DNA from: Prevotella jejuni
Lineage (GTDB): Bacteria > Bacteroidota > Bacteroidia > Bacteroidales > Bacteroidaceae
Length of the DNA: 64,000 bases
Assembly: GCF_900187995.1 (NCBI RefSeq)
Contig: NZ_FZNZ01000016.1
Location: 1-64,000 of the forward strand
Direction of reading: 5' to 3'
Below are positions 37,996-47,750 of this stretch, piece by piece. Made by a program: the position numbers and the translations under genes. Under the pieces are notes generated by a model. That model saw only the letters and a list, made by a program, of their open reading frames with translations, made no database searches and was not told where the DNA came from. Every line of letters begins with the position of its first letter. Position 1 is the first letter of the stretch.

Positions 37996-39696
37996 ATGGA
38001 CTGGTTAATTGATATTTTTTCAACAGCAAAACAGGATACGGTAGCACATATCGTGTTGCTTTATTCGATTGTCATTGCCTTAGGTGTACTACTTGGCAAG
38101 ATTAAGATTGGAGGTATCTCACTTGGAGTAACCTTCGTTTTGTTTGTCGGCATTGCAGCCGGAAGCATTAAATTCACAGGCCCTCTACCCGTGTTAAGTT
38201 TCTTACAAGACTTTGGATTGATTCTATTCGTCTTTATGATAGGTCTACAAGTAGGGCCGGGTTTCTTCGAGAGCTTCGGTAAAGGTGGACTAAAACTTAA
38301 CATTCTCGCCTCGGTGACAATCCTTCTTAACATCCTCGTGATGTTTGCGTGCTACTTTATCTTCTTTGACACGAAAGACTCAAGTAGCCTTCCTATGATG
38401 GTAGGTACGCTCTATGGTGCCGTAACAAACACCCCTGGTCTTGGTGCAGCGAATGAGGCTTTACACAACGTCTTTAAGAACGGGATGGACTTCGACATCA
38501 CTTCTGGTTATGCCTGTGCCTATCCTTTGGGTGTCGTAGGTATTATCGGTGCAACAATTGCTATACGCTATATCTGTAAGGTAAACCTCGAAGAAGAGAA
38601 TGAGAAGCTGAATGAGGAAGAAGCAGAGAACCCAAATGCAAAACCTCACACCATGTATTTGAGGGTACAAAACGCTTATATCGCAGGCCGAAAGCTCAAA
38701 GAAATATCAGAGTTCCTCAACCGCGATTTCGTTTGTACACGTCTTATGCACAATAACGTACTCAGTGTTCCTACATTAGACAATGTCTTTGAGTTGGGTG
38801 ATGAGATACTTATCGTTAGTGCAGAGGTTGACGCACAGGCTATCCAAGCCTTCATTGGTCCAGAGATTGAGGTAGACTGGCACGAGGAAGACCAGCCTCA
38901 ACCACTCATTAGTCGCCGTATTATCATCACCAACAGCTCTATCAACGGTAAGACTTTAGGTAATCTACATTTCCGTTCAGTCTATGGCGTGAACGTGACA
39001 CGTATCATCCGCCAAGGTATGGACCTCTTTGCGGGTCGTAACCACCGCTTTATCGTTGGCGACCGCATCATGGTTGTTGGTCCAGAAGAGAATGTAAACC
39101 GTGTTGCAGAGATGATGGGTAACTCCGAGAAACGCCTCTATGCGCCAAACATCGCAACTATCTTTATCGGTATCATGGTAGGTATTCTCTTTGGAAGTCT
39201 ACCTATCAGCATCCCTAACATGCCTGTAGCTATGAAGCTCGGCTTGGCCGGTGGTCCGCTGATCATAGCCATTCTCTTAGGTCGCTTCGGTCATCGTATA
39301 GGTCTTGTCACCTATACAACGACATCAGCCAACCTGATGTTACGTGAGATGGGATTGGCCCTCTTCCTTGCCTCCGTGGGCATCAAGGCTGGTGCAGGGT
39401 TCTGGAATACGGTTATTCAAGGAGACGGTTTGAAGTATGTTTACACTGGTTTCCTCATCACCATCATCCCAATTCTTATCGTAGGAACCATCGCACGAAT
39501 GAAGTATAAGTTCAATTACTTTACAATCATGGGTATGTTGGCAGGTACCTATACCGACCCTCCAGCATTGGGTTACGCTAACTCCATCTGTTCAAGCGAG
39601 GCTCCAGCTGTCGGATACTCAACTGTTTATCCGCTCAGTATGTTCCTAAGAATATTTATGGCACAAGTGATAATACTCTTCTTCTGCCATCCTTAA
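37996..39696 (+). CDS. AspT/YidE-type transporter with two RCK_C domains
   Basis: The 566-residue protein has two membrane halves (about residues 5-195 and 380-562, five to six helices each) flanking two TrkA-C/RCK_C regulatory domains at about 210-285 and 295-375. The duplicated motif appears as [21 protein letters not shown] in the first half and [17 protein letters not shown] in the second. That is the aspartate-alanine exchanger (AAEx) duplication shared by AspT, YidE and YbjL. Substrate is unknown; amino acid or dicarboxylate exchange is the family theme. It is monocistronic, closed by a strong terminator. Confidence 0.88.
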   Translation: MDWLIDIFSTAKQDTVAHIVLLYSIVIALGVLLGKIKIGGISLGVTFVLFVGIAAGSIKFTGPLPVLSFLQDFGLILFVFMIGLQVGPGFFESFGKGGLKLNILASVTILLNILVMFACYFIFFDTKDSSSLPMMVGTLYGAVTNTPGLGAANEALHNVFKNGMDFDITSGYACAYPLGVVGIIGATIAIRYICKVNLEEENEKLNEEEAENPNAKPHTMYLRVQNAYIAGRKLKEISEFLNRDFVCTRLMHNNVLSVPTLDNVFELGDEILIVSAEVDAQAIQAFIGPEIEVDWHEEDQPQPLISRRIIITNSSINGKTLGNLHFRSVYGVNVTRIIRQGMDLFAGRNHRFIVGDRIMVVGPEENVNRVAEMMGNSEKRLYAPNIATIFIGIMVGILFGSLPISIPNMPVAMKLGLAGGPLIIAILLGRFGHRIGLVTYTTTSANLMLREMGLALFLASVGIKAGAGFWNTVIQGDGLKYVYTGFLITIIPILIVGTIARMKYKFNYFTIMGMLAGTYTDPPALGYANSICSSEAPAVGYSTVYPLSMFLRIFMAQVIILFFCHP

Positions 39697-39721
39697 AATG
39701 AGGAACAGTATTATTTAGAAT

Positions 39722-39768
39722 AAAAAAGAGTTGGGTGTATCAGCAATCTGATGCACCCAACTCTTTTT
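39722..39768 (+). terminator. Terminator after the transporter gene
   Basis: AAAAAGAGTTGGGTG plus TATCAG pairs with CTGATGCACCCAACTC and TTTTT around a CAAT loop, a nearly perfect 20-bp stem. It can work in both directions, but only the plus-strand gene reads into it. Confidence 0.92.
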
Positions 39769-39891
39769 GATTATCCACGAGAAAGAAAGAAGAAAGCAAC
39801 GGTCTCCATCATAGAACGACTAAATCATGTTGTCAAATAAAGATGATAGATAATTCTGTAGTTGCTTAACCCCTATTTGAGAAAAGTTTTG

Positions 39892-39899
39892 TAAATTTG
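39892..39899 (+). promoter_or_regulatory. -7 element of the sensor-kinase operon
   Basis: TAAATTTG fits TAnnTTTG, 44 bp before the kinase start codon. Confidence 0.4.
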
Positions 39900-39943
39900 C
39901 CTTTAGATTATAGATTGACTGCGACAAAGACCCTATAAGATAG

Positions 39944-42900
39944 ATGAAGAAAGCAAGAACATACGGTAAAATACAAGGATGGGTAGCCTGCCTACTCCTT
40001 CTGCTGTGTGTCGCTTGTAGTTCGCCCAACCAGAAAGAGGTCGACCTCTACAATGACAAGGCCTACGCTCTCCATTACCGCAACCTCGACTCTGTCACAA
40101 TCTATGCTAATAAAGCCTATAACTTAGCGAAGAACTATGACGCAGGAAAGGCAGAAGCACTGAACAACCTTGCCTTCGTCGACTTGATGAAGATGCGCTT
40201 TACAGCAGCTAACGCTAAGCTCGATTCCGTATTAAAGATTACTGATAACCAGGTAGAACTGCTGGTTGCTGATATCCAGTTGATGCGTCTCTGTCAGCGT
40301 GAGTCGCTCAATAAGGAGTTCTACGACTACTATGAAAAGGCACAGAAAAGACTTCATCGTATTGAAGAAGACGAAGCACTGCTCTCTCCTCGTCAGCGAC
40401 GTCGTATGGTCTATGCCCGCTCTGAGTTTGCTATCGTTACCTCCACCTATTATTATTATGTAGGTTTGGAACAGCCATCCATCAAAGCCATCCACCAGAT
40501 AAACCCTGATGGAGAGATCCAAACAGACATAGCACAGCTGTTGGCCTACTTCTATAACATCGGTTCGGGTGGTATTATCAATACGAACACACAGAAAGCT
40601 ATTGAACAAAAGGAGTTTGAGTATCTCATAAGATGCTATATGCTTGCTCGACAACACAATTTCCCTTATTGGGAGGCAAACTCCTTACAGGCTATCAGTG
40701 AGCTGATTGTGAACGATAAGAGTCGGGAGACACTGATGCACAATAACCTCCCCTCGTTCCAATACATCAATCTTGATAATATGCCTGATAGCCTCCTTGC
40801 AGGTAACTTGGCACAGCGTTCGCTGCATATCTTCCAACGTTATGGGGATGTCTATCAGACGGCAGGTTCTTATCGAACCTTGGCTTCATGCTATTGGCAG
40901 ATTAAAGACTATCGTTCAGCAATCATTTGTCTGAATAAGGCATTAAACAACAATCCTGCTATAAAGCAGGCTCCAGACCTCGTTGCGTCAATCCGTGAAC
41001 AGTTGAGTGTGACTTATTCGGCGATTAACAACAAACAACAAAGTGATTATAACCGTAATATCTATCTTGACTTACAGGACGAAACGCGACAAGACAGGTA
41101 TCTCACCTCACGTGCGGAACAATTAGAAAACACCTCACAACAGCTTAACCTCATCATTATTGCTGTGGCTCTTTCTATCATCATCGTATTGGGGTCGCTC
41201 GTTCTCTTCCATTACCTCCGTAGAAGAAAAGATACACAAGGGTCGTTAGACGACCTCCTTCAGCCTCTTGAACAATGGCGACAACAGAACGAACAGCACA
41301 TGGCGGAGTTGGCTGAACAGTATGAAGAGATTTCCGAACAACTGGATATCAATAAGTTACACCTCACTGATAATAAGCGTAAGAACCTTGAACAAAGGGC
41401 TAAGATATCACTCGTAAACGGTGTTATCCCACTCATCGACCGTATGTTACATGAGATAGAAAGACTCAAGAAGGGCGGTGAAAGTGAGACTGTAAAGGCT
41501 GAACGTTACACCTATATACGGGAGTTGACGGATAAGATTAATGAATTAAACGCTGTACTCACAGAGTGGATCCAACTCAGACAAGGGCGACTGTCGCTAC
41601 ACATCGAGAGCTTCCCTGTGCAACAGGTGTTCGATATCGTGAAGAAAGGACGTATGGGCTTCTACATGAAAGGTATAGAACTACGTGTAGAGCATACCAA
41701 GGCTATTGTCAAAGCCGACCGTGTTCTGACGCTTTTCATGGTGAATACCTTGGCTGATAACGCCCGTAAGTTTACAGAGAAAGGCGGGAAAGTGACGATT
41801 ACATCTACCGAAGCACCAGACTATGTAGAGATAGCTGTTAGCGATACGGGCTGTGGACTCACAGAAGAAGAACAGCAACATATCTTCGACCATAAGCCTA
41901 TTCATGACCAGAAAGACAGTTCATCGCATGGCTTCGGACTGATGAATTGTAAGGGTATCATCAATAAGTATAAGAAGATTAGCCAGATATTCGCTATCTG
42001 TGAGATTGGCGTTGAGAGCAAGAAAGGCAGGGGTAGCCGCTTCTTCTTCCGTCTGCCAAAGGGTATCAGCCGTGTCTTGTTGGCTTTCCTCCTTGCTACT
42101 GCCTCCTTATTGACTGCTCAGGCTCGACCTACAAGGGCCTACGATAAGGCTACAGCACTTGCAAAGAAGGATTACACCACCCTTGCGGCTATTTATGCCG
42201 ACTCGGCTTACTTCTCTAATATCAATGGTTCATATAGTAAGACGTTGGCTTATGCGGATACTTGTCGATACTACCTTAATAAACGCTATCTACAGCTCCA
42301 CCCTAAAGGAAAGGAACTGATGAAGCGACTTGGGAGCCTATCTATTGTCCCAGCAGAGATTAAATGGTATCATGATAGTATCCCGTTGAACTATGGAATT
42401 ATCCTCGATATACGCAATGAGAGTGCTGTTGCAGCACTTGCCTTGCATGAGTGGGACCTTTATAAATATAATAACTCTGTCTATACCCACCTTTTTAAGG
42501 AGCGTTATGCCGATAACTCTTTGGGCGAATACTGCCGAATGATGATGAAGTCGGAGACCAATAAGAATGTGGCTGTTGCCCTTCTTGTACTCTTCCTACT
42601 ATCCATCCTACCAGTGTATTACGTGATGTATTATCGTCACCGCCTTGTCTATCAGTTCTGTTTGGAACGTGTAAGACAGATAAACACTATCCTCCTTAGC
42701 GACGTAAGCGAAGAGAACAAACTGAGAGAGGTTGAGAAAGGGGTGAGCGACAGATTTCCTGAACGATTATTGGCTATCGTCAACCAGATTAAGGAGGCAC
42801 TTGTCGCATCGGTGGAAGAGAACCAGAAGAGCCAGTCTGATATCGAACTGCTCGAAGATGAGGTGCGTTGTGTGGAATACGAGAACGAGCGTTTGCACAT

Positions 42901-43483
42901 TAGTAATAGTATTCTTGATAACTGTCTGTCAACGCTGAAACACGAGACAATGTACTATCCTTCACGTATTCGCCAGCTTGTCGACGAAGCTGACGGTCAA
43001 CTTGAAGCGATTGACGAGTTGGCTATCTACTACAAGGAGCTCTATCAGATTCTTAGTCAGCAGGCTATGAGCCAGATTGAGGCCGTGAAACTTGTATCGC
43101 GTCCTGTGGATATCACGACTTTGGTGAGCCCTGCAAAACTGACGACAGCCTTTGAGTCACCACTTATCAATGGCGACCCTGTCTTCCTGGCCTACTTATT
43201 TGAGATCTTATACCTTATTAATAATAACCAACCACTGACGGTCACTGCCGAAGAGCATCAGCCTGGTTACGTGACCTTACACGTCATTATGTCTACGCTG
43301 TCACTCTCTGATGATGCTTGTCGCAACCTCTTCCAACCATCTGCCGACCGTTTGATGTTCTTCATCTGCCGACAGATTGCCCGCGACAATGGCGAGGCTA
43401 CAAATAAACGTGGCTGTGGTATCTCAGCTAACGAGACACCAGAGGGCGTGAGAATAGACGTGGTCTTGGCAAAAGCAAATTAA
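39944..43483 (+). CDS. Double-module sensor histidine kinase (DUF5112/DUF5113 type)
   Basis: The 1179-residue protein begins with a lipobox-like signal (LLLLLCVACSS, Cys25) and a TPR-like periplasmic region to about residue 395. TM 401-425 leads to a cytoplasmic ATPase: N-box NTLADNARKF (near 600), G1 DTGCGLT (near 633), G2 SHGFGLMN (near 661). A second hydrophobic segment at about 706-725, ending LLTAQARP, looks like an internal signal peptide and starts a second extracytoplasmic region. TM 875-898 follows, then a coiled coil and an H-box KHETMYYP with His1000. The C-terminal ATPase-like region lacks a clear N-box. It is followed after 26 bp by a response regulator. It thus splits His acceptor and ATPase between its two halves. 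Confidence 0.8.
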   Translation: MKKARTYGKIQGWVACLLLLLCVACSSPNQKEVDLYNDKAYALHYRNLDSVTIYANKAYNLAKNYDAGKAEALNNLAFVDLMKMRFTAANAKLDSVLKITDNQVELLVADIQLMRLCQRESLNKEFYDYYEKAQKRLHRIEEDEALLSPRQRRRMVYARSEFAIVTSTYYYYVGLEQPSIKAIHQINPDGEIQTDIAQLLAYFYNIGSGGIINTNTQKAIEQKEFEYLIRCYMLARQHNFPYWEANSLQAISELIVNDKSRETLMHNNLPSFQYINLDNMPDSLLAGNLAQRSLHIFQRYGDVYQTAGSYRTLASCYWQIKDYRSAIICLNKALNNNPAIKQAPDLVASIREQLSVTYSAINNKQQSDYNRNIYLDLQDETRQDRYLTSRAEQLENTSQQLNLIIIAVALSIIIVLGSLVLFHYLRRRKDTQGSLDDLLQPLEQWRQQNEQHMAELAEQYEEISEQLDINKLHLTDNKRKNLEQRAKISLVNGVIPLIDRMLHEIERLKKGGESETVKAERYTYIRELTDKINELNAVLTEWIQLRQGRLSLHIESFPVQQVFDIVKKGRMGFYMKGIELRVEHTKAIVKADRVLTLFMVNTLADNARKFTEKGGKVTITSTEAPDYVEIAVSDTGCGLTEEEQQHIFDHKPIHDQKDSSSHGFGLMNCKGIINKYKKISQIFAICEIGVESKKGRGSRFFFRLPKGISRVLLAFLLATASLLTAQARPTRAYDKATALAKKDYTTLAAIYADSAYFSNINGSYSKTLAYADTCRYYLNKRYLQLHPKGKELMKRLGSLSIVPAEIKWYHDSIPLNYGIILDIRNESAVAALALHEWDLYKYNNSVYTHLFKERYADNSLGEYCRMMMKSETNKNVAVALLVLFLLSILPVYYVMYYRHRLVYQFCLERVRQINTILLSDVSEENKLREVEKGVSDRFPERLLAIVNQIKEALVASVEENQKSQSDIELLEDEVRCVEYENERLHISNSILDNCLSTLKHETMYYPSRIRQLVDEADGQLEAIDELAIYYKELYQILSQQAMSQIEAVKLVSRPVDITTLVSPAKLTTAFESPLINGDPVFLAYLFEILYLINNNQPLTVTAEEHQPGYVTLHVIMSTLSLSDDACRNLFQPSADRLMFFICRQIARDNGEATNKRGCGISANETPEGVRIDVVLAKAN

Positions 43484-43509
43484 GAAACAAAATAAAACAA
43501 AATATATCT

Positions 43510-44235
43510 ATGGAGAAGTTTAGAGTCATTATCGTTGAAGACGTACCCTTGGAATTAAAAGGAACGGAGGGTATCTTTAGAAACGAAATACCGGAGGCGG
43601 AGATTATCGGAACGGCTGAAAGCGAAGTTGCCTACTGGAAACTAATTAAGCAGAACCTACCCGACCTCGTGCTACTCGACCTCGGATTGGGTGGTTCAAC
43701 AACGGTGGGCGTAGAGATATGTCGCCAAACAAAGCAGACCTATCCGAACGTGAAAGTACTTATCTTTACGGGTGAGATACTGAATGAAAAGCTGTGGGTC
43801 GACGTTCTTGACGCTGGTGCTGATGGCATCTGCTTGAAGAGTGGCGAACTACTGACACGTGGTGACGTGGCAAGTGTCATGTCGGGTAAACGAATGGTGT
43901 TCAATCAACCTATCCTTGAAAAGATTGTGGGTCGCTTCAAGATGAGCGTGAGCGGTCAGCTAATGCACCAAGAGGCGATGGTCAGCTACGAGATTGATGA
44001 GTATGACGAACGCTTCCTTCGCCACCTTGCACTCGGCTATACTAAGGAGCAGATAACCAACCTACGTGGTATGCCTTTCGGTGTAAAGAGTTTGGAGAAA
44101 CGACAGAACGAACTCGTACAGAAGCTCTTCCCTGATGGTAACAATGGGATGAGCGTCAATGCTACGCGCCTTGTAGTTAGGGCATTAGAACTGCGTATTA
44201 TCGATATCGACAATCTCCACGCTGATGAGGAATAA
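43510..44235 (+). CDS. Response regulator with LuxR-type-like DNA-binding domain
   Basis: The 241-residue protein has a receiver domain at residues 1-125 with the acidic pocket E10/D11, phospho-acceptor D57 (LVLLDLGL), T87 region (IFTGE) and conserved Lys in CLKSGE. Residues about 165-235 form a helix-turn-helix resembling NarL/LuxR type (ERFLRHLALGYTKEQI, SLEKRQNELVQKLF, NATRLVVRALELRII). It is the cognate partner of the kinase encoded 26 bp upstream. Its 3' end overlaps the following membrane-protein gene by 11 bp. Target genes are not evident. Confidence 0.85.
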   Translation: MEKFRVIIVEDVPLELKGTEGIFRNEIPEAEIIGTAESEVAYWKLIKQNLPDLVLLDLGLGGSTTVGVEICRQTKQTYPNVKVLIFTGEILNEKLWVDVLDAGADGICLKSGELLTRGDVASVMSGKRMVFNQPILEKIVGRFKMSVSGQLMHQEAMVSYEIDEYDERFLRHLALGYTKEQITNLRGMPFGVKSLEKRQNELVQKLFPDGNNGMSVNATRLVVRALELRIIDIDNLHADEE

Positions 44236-44869
44236 GTTAGGATATATTGTCTTAGTACTTCTCGTTGCCCAACTGGCATTGATACTGCTTTCATGGCTTG
44301 TTACGGCAGCTTTCCCAGAGCTCTCCATGCGGTCTATGCTGAGCAGTGAAGGCATCCGTTGGTTCTTTGGCTCATTTGTCAGCAACCAACTATCACCACT
44401 ACTCATCTACTTTATTATGGCAGTTATGGCAGTGGGTGCGTGTGTTCGTAGCCGCCTCTATGATGCGTTACGTGAGACATTATCCAACACGAGAAGTAGC
44501 CTAACAACATCTTCTAACCATCAGCATAAAGTTCATTATCGTGAGAAAGTTGGTCTACGAATAGCTTTGGTCGAGTTTATCGTCTATGTTATCATCATGG
44601 TTCTCCTCACTGCTATTCCCCACGCTATCCTCCTAAGTGTGACAGGACAGCTATTCCCCAGTTCCTTCTCGTCCAGTTTTATACCTTCCTTATCGCTCAT
44701 CATCATCATTATGTCACTTACCTACGGTGTGGCAAGTGGTACGATTGACAGTGTCGCAAAGATGCACAAGGTCCTTGTTGGTGGTTTGGAGGTTGGCTCA
44801 AGACTCGTTCCCACCTACGTTGTCGGCATTCAACTCTATATGTCGATAAGGTATGTATTCATCTTATAA
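44225..44869 (+). CDS. Short AbgT-like integral membrane protein
   Basis: The 214-residue protein has about six hydrophobic segments. The stretch MLSSEGIRWFFGSFVSNQL followed by MAVMAVGACVRSRL resembles the AbgT-family motif that precedes the re-entrant loop in p-aminobenzoyl-glutamate-type transporters. At less than half the usual ~500 residues it is either a shortened homologue or only a look-alike. It overlaps the response regulator by 11 bp, so it belongs to the sensor operon and could be its accessory or target. It is followed by a strong terminator. Function not assigned. Confidence 0.5.
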   Translation: MRNKLGYIVLVLLVAQLALILLSWLVTAAFPELSMRSMLSSEGIRWFFGSFVSNQLSPLLIYFIMAVMAVGACVRSRLYDALRETLSNTRSSLTTSSNHQHKVHYREKVGLRIALVEFIVYVIIMVLLTAIPHAILLSVTGQLFPSSFSSSFIPSLSLIIIIMSLTYGVASGTIDSVAKMHKVLVGGLEVGSRLVPTYVVGIQLYMSIRYVFIL

Positions 44870-44890
44870 AACTCCATGTAGATTGTTATT

Positions 44891-44942
44891 GGTTTGCAAA
44901 CAGACAGCAAGGGTATGATGCTGTCTGTTTGCAAACCTTTTT
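44891..44942 (+). terminator. Terminator of the kinase-regulator operon
   Basis: GGTTTGCAAACAGACAGCA pairs perfectly (19 bp) with TGCTGTCTGTTTGCAAACC and is followed by TTTTT. Confidence 0.93.
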
Positions 44943-44949
44943 GGCTCTT

Positions 44950-45420
44950 CAAATATTTGGAATGATAAGGATGTAGCCCAACCTTTGGTTTCTAACGAAA
45001 TGTCACACAGAAAAATAGAAAGTACGGAGGTTTTTAACACAACACTGGTAACAAGAGATCCGTTGGGTGTTTTATCTCTCACAGATTTTCACAGATGAAA
45101 AGAAGCCTATCTGCGAGCAGGGGGAGCATACAGATAAGTACTGGCCCCTCCTCCATCCCCCCCGAAGGGAAGGGGCGTAATCACCGAGGTACCCCTATGG
45201 CTAATCATCAACACCTAACACCCATCACCCAACACCCATCTTTAGCAGTAACGTTCTGTGCTATCGGTTGACTTAATGTCTCTGTGCCCCCTTTGTAAAA
45301 TCTGTTCTTCTGTGTAACTCTGTGAGGAAAAGAACACAAGAGTCACGTAGGGATACCTCTCACAGATTGAACAGAAGCTTTTCTGCGAACAGGGGAAACT
45401 CACAAACGCCTGCAAGCAGG
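44950..45420. repeat. Composite intergenic repeat region, copy 5
   Basis: This includes a ATTTGGAATGATAAGGATG / AATGTCACAC unit that recurs at about 46490-46570. It also has CTCTCACAGATTTTCACAGA, GCGAGCAGGGGGAG, AACACCCATCACCCAACACC, TATCGGTTGACTTAATGTCT and TCTGCGAACAGGGG. No gene is visible between the operon terminator and 45436. Confidence 0.7.
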
Positions 45421-45435
45421 CATTATGTCTTTTAT

Positions 45436-45984
45436 CTATAACAAATCACAAGGAGCCACTACCTTCTGGTTTGGATCCATACCTCGCCTTTTCATTAACT
45501 TTCCAAGTCCAAACACATGGTAAGATTTAATCGGTTTGGGCGTAGCGAGTTGAATACCAAATTGATTCTTGTAAATATCGTATATAAGTTCTGAACAATA
45601 GTATTTATCATTATTGAACTTAAAAGCTAAATCATACTTCTTACCAAGATATTTAGCATACCTAATCTTAACAGGTTTATTAAGTACTCGTCTCCTCTTA
45701 TACTTACCAAACTTTCCTCTACTAATCCATTTCTTAAGTGGGGTGAGCTTAACGACATTAGAGGCTTCAAGCACATAGATTTTATCGCCTTTTTCTACTA
45801 TAACTCCACAATGTGACCACGGCGAATTAGTCGCTAATTGAATAAAAGGAGACTGATTACTTTGTGACACTTGAAAGATTAAATCTCCCTCTTTGAAATC
45901 ATTTACTATCCGTGGCGTATGCTGTGCATATACTGCTATAGCAACGAGTAGTAACATGATTATTGTATTAAACTTTTTCTTCAT
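45436..45984 (-). CDS. YiiX/YebB-like papain-fold cysteine hydrolase, exported
   Basis: The 182-residue protein has an N-terminal signal (LLLVAIAVYA-Q). The permuted NlpC/P60 (YiiX) order of motifs is present: EGDLIFQ near 32-38, SPWSHCGVI with His58, YVLEAS with Glu73, then YYCSELIYDIY with Cys130. YiiX-like enzymes are thought to cut peptide or lipid-linked amide bonds in the envelope; substrate here is unknown. It is a single gene flanked by repeat-rich non-coding DNA. It is one of three papain-fold candidates in this 3-kb neighbourhood, all on the minus strand. Confidence 0.85.
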   Translation of the reverse strand: MKKKFNTIIMLLLVAIAVYAQHTPRIVNDFKEGDLIFQVSQSNQSPFIQLATNSPWSHCGVIVEKGDKIYVLEASNVVKLTPLKKWISRGKFGKYKRRRVLNKPVKIRYAKYLGKKYDLAFKFNNDKYYCSELIYDIYKNQFGIQLATPKPIKSYHVFGLGKLMKRRGMDPNQKVVAPCDLL

Positions 45985-46250
45985 TTTTATTCTTTATCTG
46001 TTAATGCTGCTTTTATAGGTAATCCTAATAGGAATCGACAATGCCAAGCAGCTTATACTTAGACTTATGAACATGGGGCGCAGTGACAAGGTTTCTCCCA
46101 GACTCTCATACTGTATATGCTGTAAGAAAACCTTTTTGCTTTCATCTTCAAGGTCTCTATATTACCTAAACAGACTATATTCACATCTACCATTTAACCC
46201 TCGAACGAGGCTATTACATCTCACTAAATATCAACGCCAATCTACCTCTT

Positions 46251-46371
46251 AAAACACGAAAATAGTTTTATTTATCGTTGCTGTCATTTTTAACATTTCG
46301 TGTAAGTCATTACTGACTAACCAGTTAACGTTCGCATTTGCATGACAGGAATGACAGCAAATTTATTTTTC
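46251..46371 (+). repeat. TGCTGTCA-bounded ~105-bp element, copy 3
   Basis: It contains AGTTTTATTTATCGTTGCTG, CATTTTTAACATTTCGTGTA and, at the end, ATGACAGGAATGACAGCAAA. TTGCTGTCA and TGACAGCAA are terminal inverted repeats, matching copies 1 and 2. Confidence 0.65.
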
Positions 46372-46479
46372 ACCGAAATCAAGCTTTGGGATGTCCGCCC
46401 TCAAAATTGCTATTTTGGGCATTCTCCACCAGTCCCTTCATGCCTTATCTCCACTAATGAATGTCATTCGGAAAATAAT

Positions 46480-46800
46480 GTGGGTCTTCAGGATTTTGGA
46501 GTGATAAGGTTTGCCACTTGTGTTTAGAGTTTGAAGCAATGTCACACGGAGACACGGAGAAAACGGAGGATTATTAAATACAAAGCTATAGTAGTAACAG
46601 AGGCACCGTCGGTGCATAGAGCAACGGAGCTTGTTTGCCAATTCTATTAGCAATTTATATACAAAACGTTTATTCCAAAATATTTGTCAAGAATCTGTAT
46701 GCTGCATCTCCGTCGCTCTTTGTGCCCTCGGCACCTCCGTGACATTGCGTTACCTCCGTCCCCTCCGTGACTCTGTGTGCCTTATATGTAAGAGTTTTAG
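46480..46800. repeat. CACGGAG-rich repeat tract
   Basis: TTGGAGTGATAAGG and AATGTCACACGGAGACACGG match the unit at 44950-45030. ACGGAG, CTCCGTGACA and CCTCCGT words recur in both orientations. The whole tract 45985-46890 lacks a credible gene. Confidence 0.55.
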
Positions 46801-46891
46801 TTTATCACTCCATATTTCGGATGAGACAATAATGTTACCAACAACTCATTTTCAAGACATCCCTACCCTAACCACCAAGAACTCTACCCCC

Positions 46892-47145
46892 AAAGAGCCA
46901 TGAGTACTAATGGAAAGCAACTACCTAATTCCACATCGCCATGGACAACGAGGAAAACGACGTTTCTTAATCCTTGTTCTAAGGGAAAATGTTCTAAGAG
47001 TTACTACTTTTGAGCACGACACAATCATCAATCAGTCTTTATCCTTGTTCTAATGGAATATACGCTCGGCATTATGAACATTTTCCAAATCTTCGTCAGT
47101 ATGCAGGTGTCTTAATCCTTGTTCTAATGACAGATACGCTTGGAG
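46892..47145 (-). CRISPR. Degenerate outer end of the CRISPR array (D0-D3)
   Basis: Three 37-bp diverged repeats, D1 46964-47000, D2 47035-47071 and D3 47109-47145, keep the core TTAATCCTTGTTCTAATG (or close variants). They are separated by 34- and 37-bp spacers, just like the intact array at 48560. A fourth possible relic, D0 at 46892-46928, keeps only ACTAATGGAAAG but has the right 35-bp spacing to D1. These are trailer-end repeats that have decayed. Confidence 0.75.
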
Positions 47146-47208
47146 TGCTTGATTGAGTTCTTATAAATTTAATTTATTCTGGCATAGACATGTTTACCAT
47201 ATATATAA
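47146..47208 (-). repeat. 62-bp conserved block, copy next to D3
   Basis: TTGATTGAGTTCTTATAAAT, TTAATTTATT and TGGCATAGACATGTTTACCA match the block at 47788-47848 almost base for base. In the minus sense both encode a tail MVNMSMP and a stop. It stands between a gene's 3' end and a CRISPR-like repeat. Confidence 0.8.
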
Positions 47209-47275
47209 TGAGATAAGATAGAATAGAAAATAATCCTACAAATACCCATTCTAAGATGTTAGGTATTTTTCTCAT
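47174..47275 (-). CDS. Possible 33-residue single-helix membrane peptide
   Basis: An ATG at 47275 lies inside the last codons of the CHAP-like gene and opens a 33-codon frame (MRKIPNILEWVFVGLFSIL, then SYLIIYMVNMSMPE). It has one strongly hydrophobic helix. The overlap of 17 bp with the hydrolase gene suggests translational coupling if real. The last codons are inside the duplicated 62-bp block, so it could be a relic of a longer gene instead. No ribosome-binding site is evident. Low confidence. Confidence 0.3.
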   Translation of the reverse strand: MRKIPNILEWVFVGLFSILSYLIIYMVNMSMPE

Positions 47276-47684
47276 ATCTAAATATCTTATATTTTGCAAA
47301 TCTATATCCAGATGCAGGAAACATCGATTTCTGCTTGAAATCAGAAACCCATTGTTCACCATTCCATATTGCTATATGCCCAAAGATATGGTTTTTAATA
47401 GCAGGAAATACGATTATATCACCTTTCTTATAATCTTTTGTATCTATTACCTTAAAACCATATTTCGGTAATACTTTAGAATAATAATACGCTGGATAAA
47501 TTCCTATTGGACATCCTCCTGCTTGCATAGCCCGCATAACAAACCATGCACAACAAGTATGTGACCTACTTAGTGCATTATTTGTGACATATACAGCCGT
47601 CTTCTCTGGATTATAACTAAAATTTCTACTCCATATAACAAGAACGGATATCAGAATAATTACTATTGATAAAATCTTTTTCAT
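47259..47684 (-). CDS. CHAP/NlpC-P60-like cysteine amidase, membrane-anchored, in inter-repeat position
   Basis: The 141-residue protein has an N-terminal hydrophobic anchor (residues 4-18). Residues 35-120 fit a CHAP or Tae1-like papain fold: NNALSRSHTCCAWFVMRAMQ with Cys44/Cys45, then KGDIIVFP, HIFGHIAIWNG with His103, and WVSDF with Asp115. The family hydrolyses peptidoglycan amide bonds. The gene lies exactly between two degenerate CRISPR-type repeats (D3 at 47109 and D4 at 47751) and is AT-rich compared with flanking genes, suggesting separate origin. Whether it is an antibacterial effector, a bacteriocin-like lysin or a housekeeping amidase cannot be decided from sequence. Confidence 0.7.
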   Translation of the reverse strand: MKKILSIVIILISVLVIWSRNFSYNPEKTAVYVTNNALSRSHTCCAWFVMRAMQAGGCPIGIYPAYYYSKVLPKYGFKVIDTKDYKKGDIIVFPAIKNHIFGHIAIWNGEQWVSDFKQKSMFPASGYRFAKYKIFRYEKNT

Positions 47685-47750
47685 TATTTAATTGAATCTA
47701 ATTTATTCATACTATATTATTTGCTATCTTGCACCACAGAACTTGCTGTC

